Source of the DNA: Pseudomonadota bacterium
GTDB taxonomy: Bacteria; Myxococcota_A; UBA9160; PR03
DNA: 43,426 bases
Assembly (NCBI GenBank): GCA_003576805.1
Contig: QEVM01000017.1
Location: 1-43,426, forward strand
Direction: 5' to 3'
Below, piece by piece: positions 1-8,879 of the stretch. The notes beneath the pieces were generated by a model that made no database searches, was not told the origin of the DNA, and saw nothing but the letters and a program-made list of their open reading frames with translations. Positions within the stretch are counted from its first letter, which is position 1, and every line of letters begins with the position of its first letter. The translations under genes and the position numbers were made by a program.

Positions 1-1
1 C

Positions 2-280
2 GCCACGTGGGCGTGCTTCGTCGCGTACGCGGCGACGCTCGCCGCGACCGAGGGGGCCGAGCGCGCGCTCGTCGGCGACGCGGCGCCGCCGCACGCGCGC
101 GGCACCGCGTTCGGCCTGTATCACCTGACCGTCGGGCTGCTCGCGCTGCCCGGTGGCGTGCTCTTCGGCTGGATCTGGCAAGCCGCCGGCGCGGGGGCCG
201 CGCTCGGCGCTTCGGCCGCGCTCACGGGCGCGGCGGCGGCGGCGCTGGTCGCGCTCGCGCGCCCTAGAGCATCGCCTTGA
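2..280 (+). CDS. MFS transporter, C-terminal fragment (5' end outside window)
   Basis: The frame beginning at base 2 is open from the window edge to a TGA at 278-280 and reads as the last 92 residues of a major facilitator superfamily permease. The loop motif EGAERALVGD, then RGTAFGLYH, then ALPGGVLFGWIWQ, matches the cytoplasmic loop and helices 10-11 of MFS carriers, followed by an Ala-rich last membrane helix. Only the C-terminus is present, so no substrate can be named. It is the only protein gene confidently on the plus strand, and its last 17 bases overlap the end of the convergent merR-type gene (stop at 264-266). Confidence 0.75.
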   Translation, partial: ATWACFVAYAATLAATEGAERALVGDAAPPHARGTAFGLYHLTVGLLALPGGVLFGWIWQAAGAGAALGASAALTGAAAAALVALARPRASP

Positions 281-701
281 TCGCCTCGAGCTCCTCGCGG
301 ATGCGGCGATAGCGCGAGGCGTGGTCGATCTCGAGGCCGAGGTCGAGCTGCGGCGCCTCGAGCGCCTTCGCGACGCCCAGCTCGCGCAGCCGCTTGCGCG
401 CGCCGGCGATCGTGAAGCGCTCCTCGTGCAGCAGGCGCTTGAGCAGCAGGATCACCTCGATGTCGCGCTGGCGGTACAGGCGCTGCTGCGAGCGCGACTT
501 CGCCGGCGCCATCCAGCGGAATTCGCTCTCCCAGTAGCGCAGCACGTGCGCCTTCACGCCCGTGATGCGGCTCACCTCGCCGATCCGGTAGTAGCGCTTG
601 CCGCCGGCCGCGTTCTCGTCGGCGCCGTCCGACTGCGCGGGGCGCGCGCGCCGCGTGGACGGCTTCGTCGCCGGCTGCGGCGGGGAAGGTTCTCGATCCA
701 C
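264..701 (-). CDS. MerR-family transcriptional regulator (145 aa)
   Basis: A small DNA-binding regulator. Residues 36-105 form a MerR-type winged helix-turn-helix: RIGEVSRITGVKAHVLRYWESEF is the recognition region, followed by the RLYRQRDIE wing and the helix containing RLLHEE. There is no C-terminal sensor domain with conserved Cys, only a short helix, so this is not a metal sensor of the CueR/ZntR type. The first 35 residues are a Pro/Arg-rich tail. The start is GTG at 699-701, preceded by a GAGGAGGGG ribosome-binding site. It is the last gene of the thrS-infC-rpmI-rplT-pheS-pheT-ihfA operon, a position this MerR type also takes beside ihfA in delta-like genomes. Targets are unknown. Confidence 0.85.
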   Translation of the reverse strand: MDREPSPPQPATKPSTRRARPAQSDGADENAAGGKRYYRIGEVSRITGVKAHVLRYWESEFRWMAPAKSRSQQRLYRQRDIEVILLLKRLLHEERFTIAGARKRLRELGVAKALEAPQLDLGLEIDHASRYRRIREELEAIKAML

Positions 702-770
702 GGGCCCCCTCCTCTCGAGGCGCGGGGCGGCGGTGCAGGCGTTGCGGCGCGCTACACCGCGGAGCGATCG

Positions 771-1115
771 CTACTCGTCGTCGGCTTCGTCATCGGAGTC
801 GTCGTCGAATGCGTCGCCCGCGCTTCCTTCGTTCAGAAGATTCTTTAGCACGAGAGACGGCTTGAACGTGAGCACTCTGCGCGCTTCGAGCACGATTTCC
901 TCGCCGGTCTGCGGATTGCGGCCCTTGCGCGCGTTCTTCTCGCGGACCACGAAGTTCCCGAAGCCCGAGATCTTGACCTTCTCGCCATCGCGGAGCGTGT
1001 CCTTGATGATGTCGAAGACCTTCTCCACCAGGTCGGCCGACTCCTTCTTCGAGAAACCCACGCGTTCGTAGATCTGCTCGACGATCTCGGCCTTGGTCAT
1101 GGTGCGCTCTCCCAT
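771..1115 (-). CDS. ihfA: Integration host factor alpha subunit
   Basis: A DNA-bending nucleoid protein of the HU/IHF family that pairs with IHF-beta. MTKAEIVEQIYERVGFSKKES begins the dimerisation helices; GFGNFVVREKNARKGRNPQTGEEI is the beta-arm signature with the intercalating proline (RNPQTG). The C-terminus carries a strongly acidic tail of about 20 residues after the usual end of the fold (DDDSDDEADDE). Two starts are possible: ATG at 1115, behind GGAGGGGG lying in the end of pheT, or ATG at 1100, behind GGGAGAG and giving the more typical MTKAEI start. The pheT stop is 4 bases upstream of the first, so the gene is almost certainly co-transcribed and coupled with pheT. Confidence 0.93.
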   Translation of the reverse strand: MGERTMTKAEIVEQIYERVGFSKKESADLVEKVFDIIKDTLRDGEKVKISGFGNFVVREKNARKGRNPQTGEEIVLEARRVLTFKPSLVLKNLLNEGSAGDAFDDDSDDEADDE

Positions 1116-1119
1116 GCGA

Positions 1120-3555
1120 TCACCCCCCTCCGGGCTGGGCCTGGGCCGCCCCTTGCCGCAGCTCGCCGCCGAATCGGTCGGCGAGCATGCGGACCACGCG
1201 ATCGGTCGCGCGTGCGACCTCCGCGTCGGTCAGGGTTCGATCCGGGCGCTGGAAGACGAGACGGAATGCGACGGACACGCGTTCCTCCGGAACGCCGCGG
1301 CCTTCGTAGCGATCGAAGACCGCGGCCTCGACGAGATGCGGGCCGGCCGTGCCGCGGATCGCGGCGAGCACGTCGCCGGCCGCCTGCGCTCGCGGCAGCA
1401 GCACGGCGAGATCGCGCCGCACGCTCGGATGCCGGGACACCTCGCGATAGGCGACCGGCGCCGCCGGCAGCGCCGCGAGCGCGTCGAGATCGAGCTCGAA
1501 GAGCGCGCACGGCGCGTCGATCTCGAGCCGCGCCGCCGTCTCCGGGTGCAGCTCGCCGACCGCGCCGACGACGCGGCCGCTCGCGCTGATGCGCGCGCTC
1601 GCGCCGGGGTGGAGATACGGCTCGCGAGCGTCCGCCTCGAACGCCGCCGCGACGCCGAGCGCGGCGAGCGTGGCCTCGACGACGCCCTTCGCCTCGAAGA
1701 AGAGCGGCGCGGGCTCGCGCGCGTCCCACAGCCCCGGCTCGCCGCGCACCAGCACGCCCGCGACCTGCAACGTCTCCCGCGGCAGGTCGTTCGCCGCGAG
1801 CGGTGCGAACACGCGGCCCACCTCGAAGGCGCGCACGCGCGCGTGCTGGCGGGCGCGGTTGGCGCGCGCGACACCCAGGAGCGACGGCGCCAGCGTGGTG
1901 CGCAGCCGCGACTCCTCCTCGGTGAGCGCGTTCACGAGCCGCACGCTGCGCCGGCGCGGATCGTCGGCCGCGAGGCCGATGGCGTCGAGCTCGGCGCCGC
2001 TCGCGAAGGGCAGCGTCATGCACTCGACGAGGCCGGCCGCGACGAGCGCGTCGCGCGCGGCCGCCGTGACGGCGCGCCCGCGGCGCGTCTCCACCGGCAC
2101 GAGCCGTTGCACCGGCATCTCGGTCGGGATGTGGTCGTAGCCGTGGATGCGCGCGACCTCTTCGACGAGGTCCACCGCGCGCCGCACGTCGTTGCGATGG
2201 CTCGGCACGCGGCAGCGCAGCGGCCCGCGGCCGTCGTCGGCGACCGCGACGTCGACGCGTGCGAGCAGCTCCGCGATCGTGGCGCGGTCGAGCGCCGTGC
2301 CGAGCAGGCGGTTCACGCGCTCGGGCTCGAGCGCGAGCTCGGGCTCCGCCGACGCGGCGTCGCCGAGCGCCTCCACGACGCCGGGCGCCACGCTGCCGCC
2401 GCAGATCTCCGCGACGAGGCGCGCGGCGCGGTCGATCGCGCGGCGCACGCCCGCGTCGTCGATGCCGCGCTCGAAGCGGTACGAGGCCTCCGTCGCGAGC
2501 CCGAGACGGCGCGCGGTGCGGCGCACGCGGGTCGCGTCGAAGTGCGCGCTCTCGAGCAGCACGTCGCGGGTGCGCTCGCCGACCTCGGTCTCGGCGCCGC
2601 CCATCACGCCCGCGATCGCGATCGCGCGCTCGGCGTCGGCGATCACGAGATCCTCGCTGGCGAGCGCGCGCGTCGCGCCGTCGAGCGTCGCGATCTTCTC
2701 GTCGGCGCGCGCGCGCCGCACGTGGATCTCGCCGCCGCGGATCGTGCGCCAGTCGAAGGCGTGCAGCGGCTGGCCGAGCTCGAGCAGCACCAGGTTCGTG
2801 ACGTCGACGACGGCGTTGATCGAGCGCATCCCCGCGGCCTCGAGGCGCGCGACGAGCCACGCAGGGCTCGCGCCGAGCGTGACGCCGCGCACGAGGCGCG
2901 CGCAGTAGCGCGGGCAGCCGGCGCGGTCGTCGATCGCGACGCGCACGGTCGCGGCGGCGGGCTCGCCCTGCTCGGCCGGCTCGATCGGCGGCAGCCGCAG
3001 CGCGCCGCCGAAGTGCGCGCGCACCTCGCGCGCGATGCCGAGGATCGACGCGCAGTCGCCGCGGTTGGGAGTGAGCGCGACCTCGAGCACGGTGTCGCCG
3101 GCGGCGACCACGCGGTCGAGCGGCGCGCCCACGGGCGCCGCCGGATCGAGCACGAGGATGCCCTCGCTCTCCTCCGCGAGGCCGAGCTCCTTCGCCGAGC
3201 AGATCATCCCGTGCGAGACGACGCCGCGGATCTTGGCCTTCTCGAGCTTCTGGCCGCCGGGCAGCGTCGCGCCGGGCGACACCACGGCCACCTTCTGACC
3301 CGCCGCGACGTTCGGCGCGCCGCACACGATCGTCGCGGGCTCTGCCTCGCCGAGATCGACGCGGCACACCGAGAGCCGGTCGGCGTTCGGGTGCTTCTCG
3401 CGCTCGACGACGTGACCGACGCGCACGCCCGAGAGGTCCGGGCCGACCCGTGTCGCGCTCTCCACCTCGAGCCCGCCCTGCGTGAGCGCCGCCGCGATCG
3501 CGCCTGCGTCGGGCGCGTCCACGAAATCGGCGAGCCACGACAGCGGCACGCGCAT
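1120..3555 (-). CDS. pheT: Phenylalanine--tRNA ligase beta subunit
   Basis: Large subunit of the (alpha-beta)2 enzyme that charges tRNA-Phe. The 811-residue protein starts MRVPLSWLADFVD; a tRNA-binding OB fold (about residues 40-150, SGVRVGHVVEREKHPNADRLSVCRVDLG) is followed by B3/B4 (editing), B5 and the core domain (about 470-690), and it ends in the anticodon-binding ferredoxin fold (about 715-805, YREVSRHPSVRRDLAVLLP). The frame stays open far upstream into pheS; ATG at 3553-3555 is chosen because it begins the family N-terminus and shares one base with the pheS TGA (TGATG). That arrangement implies translational coupling and equal subunit synthesis. Confidence 0.96.
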   Translation of the reverse strand: MRVPLSWLADFVDAPDAGAIAAALTQGGLEVESATRVGPDLSGVRVGHVVEREKHPNADRLSVCRVDLGEAEPATIVCGAPNVAAGQKVAVVSPGATLPGGQKLEKAKIRGVVSHGMICSAKELGLAEESEGILVLDPAAPVGAPLDRVVAAGDTVLEVALTPNRGDCASILGIAREVRAHFGGALRLPPIEPAEQGEPAAATVRVAIDDRAGCPRYCARLVRGVTLGASPAWLVARLEAAGMRSINAVVDVTNLVLLELGQPLHAFDWRTIRGGEIHVRRARADEKIATLDGATRALASEDLVIADAERAIAIAGVMGGAETEVGERTRDVLLESAHFDATRVRRTARRLGLATEASYRFERGIDDAGVRRAIDRAARLVAEICGGSVAPGVVEALGDAASAEPELALEPERVNRLLGTALDRATIAELLARVDVAVADDGRGPLRCRVPSHRNDVRRAVDLVEEVARIHGYDHIPTEMPVQRLVPVETRRGRAVTAAARDALVAAGLVECMTLPFASGAELDAIGLAADDPRRRSVRLVNALTEEESRLRTTLAPSLLGVARANRARQHARVRAFEVGRVFAPLAANDLPRETLQVAGVLVRGEPGLWDAREPAPLFFEAKGVVEATLAALGVAAAFEADAREPYLHPGASARISASGRVVGAVGELHPETAARLEIDAPCALFELDLDALAALPAAPVAYREVSRHPSVRRDLAVLLPRAQAAGDVLAAIRGTAGPHLVEAAVFDRYEGRGVPEERVSVAFRLVFQRPDRTLTDAEVARATDRVVRMLADRFGGELRQGAAQAQPGGG

Positions 3556-4577
3556 CAGATCTGCTCCAGGACGCGCAGATCGCCCTCGAAGAGGAGGTGG
3601 ATGTTCGGGATCCCCCAGCGCAGCATCGCGGCGCGGTCGAGCGTCATGCCGAACGCGAAGCCCTGCCAGCGCTCCGGATCGAGGCCGCAGTTGGCGAGCA
3701 CGCTGGGATGGATCATCCCGCAGCCGCCCGCCTCGATCCAACCGGACTGCGAGCAGGTCGCGCAGCCCGCGCCGCGGCAGAGCAGGCAGCGGTAGTCGAG
3801 CTCCGCCGAAGGCTCCGTGAACGGGAAGTACGAGGCGCGGAAGCGCAGCTCCACTTCGGCGCCCATCATGTGACGCTGGAACGCGTAGAGGATGCCCTTC
3901 AGGTGCGCGAACGAGACGTTCTCGTCCACCATGAAGCCCTCGACCTGGTGGAACATCGGAGAGTGTCGCGGGCTGCGGTCGTTGCGGTAGACGCGGCCCG
4001 GCGCGATGAAGCGAAACGGCGGCTGGCGACCGCTCATCGCGCGGATCTGCACCGGCGAGGTGTGCGTGCGCAGCACGTGGCCGCCCTCGGTGAAGAAGGT
4101 CGCCTGCATGTCGCGCGCGGGATGGTCGGGCGGGATGCCGAGCGCCTCGAAGTTGTTCCACTCCGTCTCGACCTCCGGGCCCTCCTCCACCGAGAAGCCG
4201 AGCCCGGCGAAGAAGCGCTCGATGTCGCGCTCGACCCGCGTGATCGGGTGCAGGTGACCCTGCGGCGGGCGGATGCCGGGCAGCGACACGTCGAGGCGGC
4301 GCGCCGCGAGCGCGTGATCCTGCGCGGCGCGCTCGAGCGTCTCGCGGCGCTCGCGCACGAAGCCCTCGATGCGTTCCTTGGAGGCGTTGGCCGCCTCGCC
4401 GACGCGCGAGCGCTCCTCGGGCGCGAGCGCGCCGATGCCGCGCAGCACCGACGAGACCGAGCCCTTCTTGCCGAGGAAGCGCGCGCGCACGTCCGCGAGC
4501 GCAGCGAGGCTCGGCGCCGCGGCGATCGCCTGGCGCGCCTCTTCTTCGATCGCCGCGAGGCTCGCCCCCGTGTCCAC
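3555..4577 (-). CDS. pheS: Phenylalanine--tRNA ligase alpha subunit
   Basis: Catalytic subunit of phenylalanyl-tRNA synthetase (340 aa), class II. An N-terminal coiled coil (residues 1-90) is followed by the catalytic core: HPITRVERDIERFFAGLGF, motif 2 around FRFIAPGRVYRNDRSPRHSPMFHQVEGF, and motif 3 FGMTLDRAAMLRWGIPNI near the C-terminus. A CxxC-x3-CxxC cluster (CLLCRGAGCATC) lies between motifs 2 and 3, as in many bacterial PheS. The start is GTG at 4575-4577, 19 bases after the rplT stop; the ribosome-binding site is a weak G-rich stretch. The 3' end overlaps the pheT start by one base. Confidence 0.96.
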   Translation of the reverse strand: MDTGASLAAIEEEARQAIAAAPSLAALADVRARFLGKKGSVSSVLRGIGALAPEERSRVGEAANASKERIEGFVRERRETLERAAQDHALAARRLDVSLPGIRPPQGHLHPITRVERDIERFFAGLGFSVEEGPEVETEWNNFEALGIPPDHPARDMQATFFTEGGHVLRTHTSPVQIRAMSGRQPPFRFIAPGRVYRNDRSPRHSPMFHQVEGFMVDENVSFAHLKGILYAFQRHMMGAEVELRFRASYFPFTEPSAELDYRCLLCRGAGCATCSQSGWIEAGGCGMIHPSVLANCGLDPERWQGFAFGMTLDRAAMLRWGIPNIHLLFEGDLRVLEQI

Positions 4578-4596
4578 GTCCGCCGCCCCCGCGCGT

Positions 4597-4953
<357 letters not shown>

Positions 4954-4987
4954 GGTCCGTCCTCCTTCGTTTCTGCCGCGCCGCTGG

Positions 4988-5179
4988 CTACGGCAGGAGC
5001 TGGTCGAGAGCCTTGAAGTTCGCCGGGGACACCAGCACCCTCGCGCTGAGCCGCCGCTTCCGCTTCGAGCTCTTCTTGGTCAGGATGTGGCGCTTGTTCT
5101 TCTGCGGGCGGGAGATCTTCCCCGTCCCGGTGCGCTTGAAGCGCTTCGCAGCGCCGCGGTGCGTCTTCATCTTGGGCAT
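4988..5179 (-). CDS. rpmI: 50S ribosomal protein L35
   Basis: A 63-residue, highly basic ribosomal protein. [22 protein letters not shown] at the start and [18 protein letters not shown] in the middle are diagnostic of L35. The ATG (5177-5179) shares its A with the TGA stop of infC (TGATG), so translation is coupled to infC. The longer open frame running through from upstream is a shadow of infC. It is followed by rplT after 34 bases. Confidence 0.96.
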   Translation of the reverse strand: MPKMKTHRGAAKRFKRTGTGKISRPQKNKRHILTKKSSKRKRRLSARVLVSPANFKALDQLLP

Positions 5180-5856
5180 CACGACTCTCCGGCGTCGGCC
5201 GGGGTCTCGGCCGCCGTCTCTGCACCGGCCGCCGTCGCGACGTCCGGCTGGTTGTCTTCGTCCGGCTCCTCCGCCGCCTGCGACGCGCGCTGCCGTTCGA
5301 GCCGCGCGATCGCCTCGCGATTGGGAACCAGGATCATCGAGAGGAAGCGGCCTTCCATGCGGGGCGGGTTCTCCACCGCCGCGATGTCGGCCAGCATCTC
5401 CTTCACCTTGTCGAGCTGCTCGCGTCCGAGCTCGGTGTGAACGATCTCCCGACCGCGGAACATCAGGGTGACCTTCACCTTGTCGCCCTCGATGAGGAAG
5501 CGGCGCGCGTTCTTGAGCTTGAAGTCGAGGTCGTGCTCGTCCGTGCGCGGACGCAGCTTCACCTCCTTCAAGATCGCCGCGTGCGCCTTCTGCTTGCTCG
5601 CGGCGGCCTTCTTCTTCAGCTCGTACTTGTACTTCCCGTAGTCCATGATGCGACACACCGGCGGGTTGGCGTTCGGCGCCACCTCCACCAGGTCGAGCCC
5701 GCGCTCCTGCGCGCGCTGCATCGCGTCGAACGGGGTCATCACGCCGAGCTGCGAACCGTCGACGTCCACCACGCGGATCTCGCGCGCACGAATGCGCTCG
5801 TTGATGCGGGTGTCGTCCTTGGTCCGCGGCTGTTCTCCACGCTTCGGGAATCGGAT
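5179..5856 (-). CDS. infC: Translation initiation factor IF-3 (apparent AUC start)
   Basis: IF-3 binds the 30S subunit, prevents premature 50S joining and checks start-codon pairing. The N-domain ([23 protein letters not shown], then [15 protein letters not shown]) and C-domain ([24 protein letters not shown], then [12 protein letters not shown]) are intact. No ATG, GTG or TTG lies at the expected place: the nearest in-frame ATG (5931) is deep inside thrS. An ATC at 5854-5856 sits 6 bases after a perfect AAGGAG (5863-5868) and would give 225 residues beginning [22 protein letters not shown], the normal length ahead of RINERI. Non-AUG starts (AUU, AUC, AUA) are characteristic of infC and underlie its autoregulation. 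A C-terminal tail of about 40 Ala/Glu-rich residues is extra to the usual fold. Confidence 0.93.
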   Translation of the reverse strand: MRFPKRGEQPRTKDDTRINERIRAREIRVVDVDGSQLGVMTPFDAMQRAQERGLDLVEVAPNANPPVCRIMDYGKYKYELKKKAAASKQKAHAAILKEVKLRPRTDEHDLDFKLKNARRFLIEGDKVKVTLMFRGREIVHTELGREQLDKVKEMLADIAAVENPPRMEGRFLSMILVPNREAIARLERQRASQAAEEPDEDNQPDVATAAGAETAAETPADAGES

Positions 5857-5862
5857 AGGTCT

Positions 5863-5868
5863 CTCCTT
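5863..5868 (-). promoter_or_regulatory. Ribosome-binding site that fixes the AUC start of infC
   Basis: AAGGAG on the minus strand, 6 bases before the ATC codon at 5854-5856 and inside the 25-base gap between the thrS stop (5882-5884) and infC. Its spacing suits ATC and no conventional start codon, so it is the main evidence for the non-AUG start. Confidence 0.75.
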
Positions 5869-5881
5869 CGTCGGGACTGCG

Positions 5882-7810
5882 CTACTCGCGTCGCTCGGCC
5901 ACGCTGGCCGCGAGCTCCGCCGCGAATGCATCGAGGGCCACCGACTGCGCGGCGCCCTTCGCCGCGTGACGGCGGCGCGGGGTGACGGTCCCGTTCGCCA
6001 CCTCCTGATCGCCGACCACGAGCATCACCGGGATCTTCGCGAGCTCGGCCTCGCGGATCTTGAAATTGAGCTTCTCGTTGCGCGCGTCGAGCTCGGCGCG
6101 CAGCCCGCGCAGCGCGAGCGCGCGCTGCACCTGCGCCGCGTACTCGGCGTGGCGCTCCGCGATCGGCAGCACGACGGCCTGCACCGGCGCGAGCCAGAGC
6201 GGGAAGTCGCCGGCGGTGTGCTCCAGGTAGATCGCGATGAAGCGCTCGAGCGAGCCGAGGATCGCGCGGTGCAGCATCGCGGGCCGGTGCTCCTGGCCGT
6301 CGCGGCCGACGTAGCGCAGGTCGAAGCGGGCGGGCGCCGCCATGTCGACCTGGATCGTCGAGAGCGTCCAGCTGCGGCCGAGCACGTCCTGGAAGTCGCA
6401 CTCGACCTTGGGCGCGTAGAAAGCGGCCTCGCCCTTCTTGATGCCGCACACGAAGCCGGCCTTGCGCACGCTGTCGATCAGCGCCTGCTCGGCGACGTCC
6501 CAGTCCGCGGGCTCGCCGAGGAAGCGCTCGGGGCGCGTCGACACCGAAACCTTCACGCCGCTGATGCCGAGGTCGCGGTACACCTCGGCGGTCATCGCGA
6601 AGAAGCGCTCGATCTCCTCGGGGACCTGCTCGGGCTCGCAGTAGATGTGCGCGTCGTCCTGCGCCATCGAGCGCACGCGCGAGAGACCCGTCAGCGTGCC
6701 GCTGCGCTCGTTGCGGTGCAGGCGCGAGAACTCGGCGAAGCGCAGCGGGAGGTCGCGGTACGAGCGCTTCGCCGACTGGTACAGCCGGCAGTGGCCCGGG
6801 CAGTTCATCGCCTTGACGCCGAGCTCCTCGCCCTCGTCGCCCTCGAACCAGAACATGTCGCCGTGGAACTCGAAGTAGTGGCCGGAGGTCTTGAACAGAT
6901 CCGCGCGGAAGAGCTGCGGCGTCATCACCTCGTGGTAGCCGTACTTCGGGTACAACGAGCGCATGTAGTCCACGAGCCCGTTGTAGAGCGCCATCCCCTT
7001 CGGGTGGTAGAAGGGCGAGCCGGGCGCGAGCGGCTCGATGTGGAAGAGGTCGAGCTCGACGCCGAGGCGGCGGTGGTCGCGGCGCTTGGCCTCCTCGATG
7101 CGCGCCAGGTGCTCGTCGAGCTCCTTCTGCGTCGCGAACGCGGTGCCGTAGATGCGCTGGAGCATCGGGTTGCGCTCGTCGCCCTTCCAATAGGCGCCGG
7201 CGACCTCGAGCAGCTTGACCGCGCCGATCTGGTCGGCGCGCTGCACGTGCGGACCGCGGCAGAGGTCGGTGAAGCCGCCGTGCGTGAAGAGCGTGATCGG
7301 CTCGCCGCCCGGGATGTCGTCGATGCGCGCGACCTTGAGCTGCTCGCCCATCGACGCGAACAGCGCCTTCGCCTCCTCGCGCGACACCTCGCGGCGTTCG
7401 AACGCCGCCTTCTCGGCGAGGATCTTGCGCATCTCGTCCTCGATGCGCGCGAGGTCGTCGTGCGAGAACGGCCGCGACGTCAGGAAGTCGTACTGGAACT
7501 TCTCGGTGTGGTCGGTGCGGCCGACGTCGATCTGCACGTCCGGGAACAGACGCTTCACGGCGTCGGCCATCACGTGCTCCGCCGAGTGGCGGATCACCTC
7601 GCCGCCCTGCGGATCGCGGGCCGTCACGATCTCGATCGCCGCGTCGCGCGCGATCGGCGCGCGCAGGTCCACGAGGCGGCCGTCGACGCGGCCGGCGAGC
7701 GCGGCGCGCGCCAGGCCGGGGCCGATGCGCTCCGCCACTCCGAGAACCGTGGTGCCCGCAGGCACGGCGAGCTGCCTGCCGTCGGGCAGGCGCAGCTGGA
7801 TCTCGGTCAT
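5882..7810 (-). CDS. thrS: Threonine--tRNA ligase
   Basis: Charges tRNA-Thr (class II synthetase, 642 aa). Domain order is complete: TGS domain (residues 1-62, LRLPDGRQLAVPAGTT), the N2 editing domain with the HxxxH pair (H75/H79) and a downstream SxC-type region, the catalytic core with NCPGHC and RNERSGTLTGLSRVRSMAQDDAHIYC, then motif 3 and the anticodon-binding domain (about 540-640, PLWLAPVQAVVLPI). ATG at 7808-7810 gives the family N-terminus, but the bases before it contain no purine-rich ribosome-binding site, so initiation may be weak or leader-dependent. It heads the translation-factor operon, 142 bases after tRNA-Val. Confidence 0.96.
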   Translation of the reverse strand: MTEIQLRLPDGRQLAVPAGTTVLGVAERIGPGLARAALAGRVDGRLVDLRAPIARDAAIEIVTARDPQGGEVIRHSAEHVMADAVKRLFPDVQIDVGRTDHTEKFQYDFLTSRPFSHDDLARIEDEMRKILAEKAAFERREVSREEAKALFASMGEQLKVARIDDIPGGEPITLFTHGGFTDLCRGPHVQRADQIGAVKLLEVAGAYWKGDERNPMLQRIYGTAFATQKELDEHLARIEEAKRRDHRRLGVELDLFHIEPLAPGSPFYHPKGMALYNGLVDYMRSLYPKYGYHEVMTPQLFRADLFKTSGHYFEFHGDMFWFEGDEGEELGVKAMNCPGHCRLYQSAKRSYRDLPLRFAEFSRLHRNERSGTLTGLSRVRSMAQDDAHIYCEPEQVPEEIERFFAMTAEVYRDLGISGVKVSVSTRPERFLGEPADWDVAEQALIDSVRKAGFVCGIKKGEAAFYAPKVECDFQDVLGRSWTLSTIQVDMAAPARFDLRYVGRDGQEHRPAMLHRAILGSLERFIAIYLEHTAGDFPLWLAPVQAVVLPIAERHAEYAAQVQRALALRGLRAELDARNEKLNFKIREAELAKIPVMLVVGDQEVANGTVTPRRRHAAKGAAQSVALDAFAAELAASVAERRE

Positions 7811-7952
7811 GAGTGGAGGGGCGACATGCGGAACGCTCGTGGACTCCGAAGGCGGACCGGGAAGAAACAGAAGACGGTTGCGGACGCGGACGCGAGCCTG
7901 GTGAACTTTGCTCGGCTGCGCCTCGCTGCGCGCCGCCTCCGGCGGCTTTGCA
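7811..7952 (-). other. thrS leader region, with a short GC hairpin
   Basis: The stretch between tRNA-Val and thrS. Directly behind the tRNA is a 6-bp GC stem with a 3-base loop (arms 7932-7937 and 7941-7946). It has no U-run on the minus strand and so is not a convincing terminator for the tRNA; tRNA and thrS may share a transcript. No T-box, no clear promoter and no tRNA-Thr-like operator was recognised. Confidence 0.35.
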
Positions 7953-8027
<75 letters not shown>

Positions 8028-8050
8028 AGAACCCAGCTAACGTGGCGCGA

Positions 8051-8079
8051 TCAATACCGTTTTCGTTGGGCGCCGTCAA
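8051..8079 (-). promoter_or_regulatory. Candidate sigma70 promoter for tRNA-Val
   Basis: On the minus strand TTGACG (8074-8079), a 17-base spacer and TATTGA (8051-8056) lie about 25 bases before the tRNA 5' end. The -35 overlaps the stop codon (8076-8078) of the preceding gene. The -35 is good and the -10 only partial, so this is a moderate call. Confidence 0.5.
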
Positions 8080-8879
8080 CGCGGCGGCGCGCCGTCGCCG
8101 GGCGCCGCGCCGGCTGCCTCGGCGCCGGGATCGCCGAGCGGGGCGAGCGGCGGCTCCGCTGGCGCCTCCGGCGCGACGCGCGCGACGCCGACGCGCAGCA
8201 CGTCGCCGTCGCTGCCGAGCGGGCTCAGCACGTAGTCCTCGCCGAGCGCGCGTCCCAGCCGGTCCATCACGGCGCCCGGCGCTTCGTCCGTCTCGACCTC
8301 GGCCAGCACGCGGGCGCGCGCGAACTCGAGCGGCCGCACCGCCCCGCCCCGCGCTGCGAGCGCGCTGCGGATCCGCAGCCACAGCGGATACGAATCGACC
8401 CCTTCGAGCGCGAGCCGAACGCTGTGGCTCGGGCCCCGACTGCCGGCGACGGCGAGGATGCCGGCGCTCGCGAGCTGCGAGCGCACCCGGCCCTGGTCCA
8501 CCTCGACCTCGACCGCGACCACGTACTCGCTCTGCGCGCCGGGGCTGGTCTCGAGCAGCGGCGCGCGCTCGCCGCGGTCCTCGAGGATCCGGTAGCGGAC
8601 GGCGTAGCGCTTCCACTGTCCGCCGAGCGCGGCGCGCACGGCGTCCGGTGAGGCCGTGGCGCCCGCCTGCTCCGCGAGCCCGACGGCGGTGCGCTCGACC
8701 GCCTCGCGGATCCCCGCCTCGAGCGCGTCCTGACGCGCGGTCGCGCCGCCGGCGGACGCGGCGCCGAGCGGCACCGAGCCGATCGCCTCGACCTTCACGA
8801 GCTCGGCGCGCGCCGCCGGCGCGAGCGCCAGCGCTGCCGCGAGGACGCCGAGGGCGAGCGCGCCCCTCAGTGCACCCAT
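8076..8879 (-). CDS. Secreted hypothetical protein, FlgT/LPP20-like N-terminal region
   Basis: A 267-residue exported protein of unknown role. Residues 1-24 are a signal peptide (MGALRGALALGVLAAALALAPAARA, with an AxA-type cleavage site). The following segment, ARQDALEAGIREAVERTAVGLA, resembles the repeated helix of FlgT/LPP20-type periplasmic proteins, with alternating strands after it; the C-terminus is Ala/Pro-rich and probably disordered. ATG at 8877-8879 is preferred over an upstream in-frame start because it begins the signal peptide. The gene overlaps the end of dnaE by 13 bases, so it is co-transcribed with dnaE although the functions look unrelated. Family assignment is tentative. 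Confidence 0.7.
   Translation of the reverse strand: MGALRGALALGVLAAALALAPAARAELVKVEAIGSVPLGAASAGGATARQDALEAGIREAVERTAVGLAEQAGATASPDAVRAALGGQWKRYAVRYRILEDRGERAPLLETSPGAQSEYVVAVEVEVDQGRVRSQLASAGILAVAGSRGPSHSVRLALEGVDSYPLWLRIRSALAARGGAVRPLEFARARVLAEVETDEAPGAVMDRLGRALGEDYVLSPLGSDGDVLRVGVARVAPEAPAEPPLAPLGDPGAEAAGAAPGDGAPPR

Noticed and set aside
1093-3795. 900-codon plus-strand frame opposite pheT
   Set aside because: Arg/Ala-rich shadow of pheT; the minus strand has unmistakable family motifs.
5179-5931. infC starting at the ATG at 5931
   Set aside because: It would overlap thrS by about 50 bases, has no ribosome-binding site and adds residues without family similarity.
7928-7950. Intrinsic terminator behind tRNA-Val
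   Set aside because: The short GC hairpin is not followed by a U-run on the minus strand.
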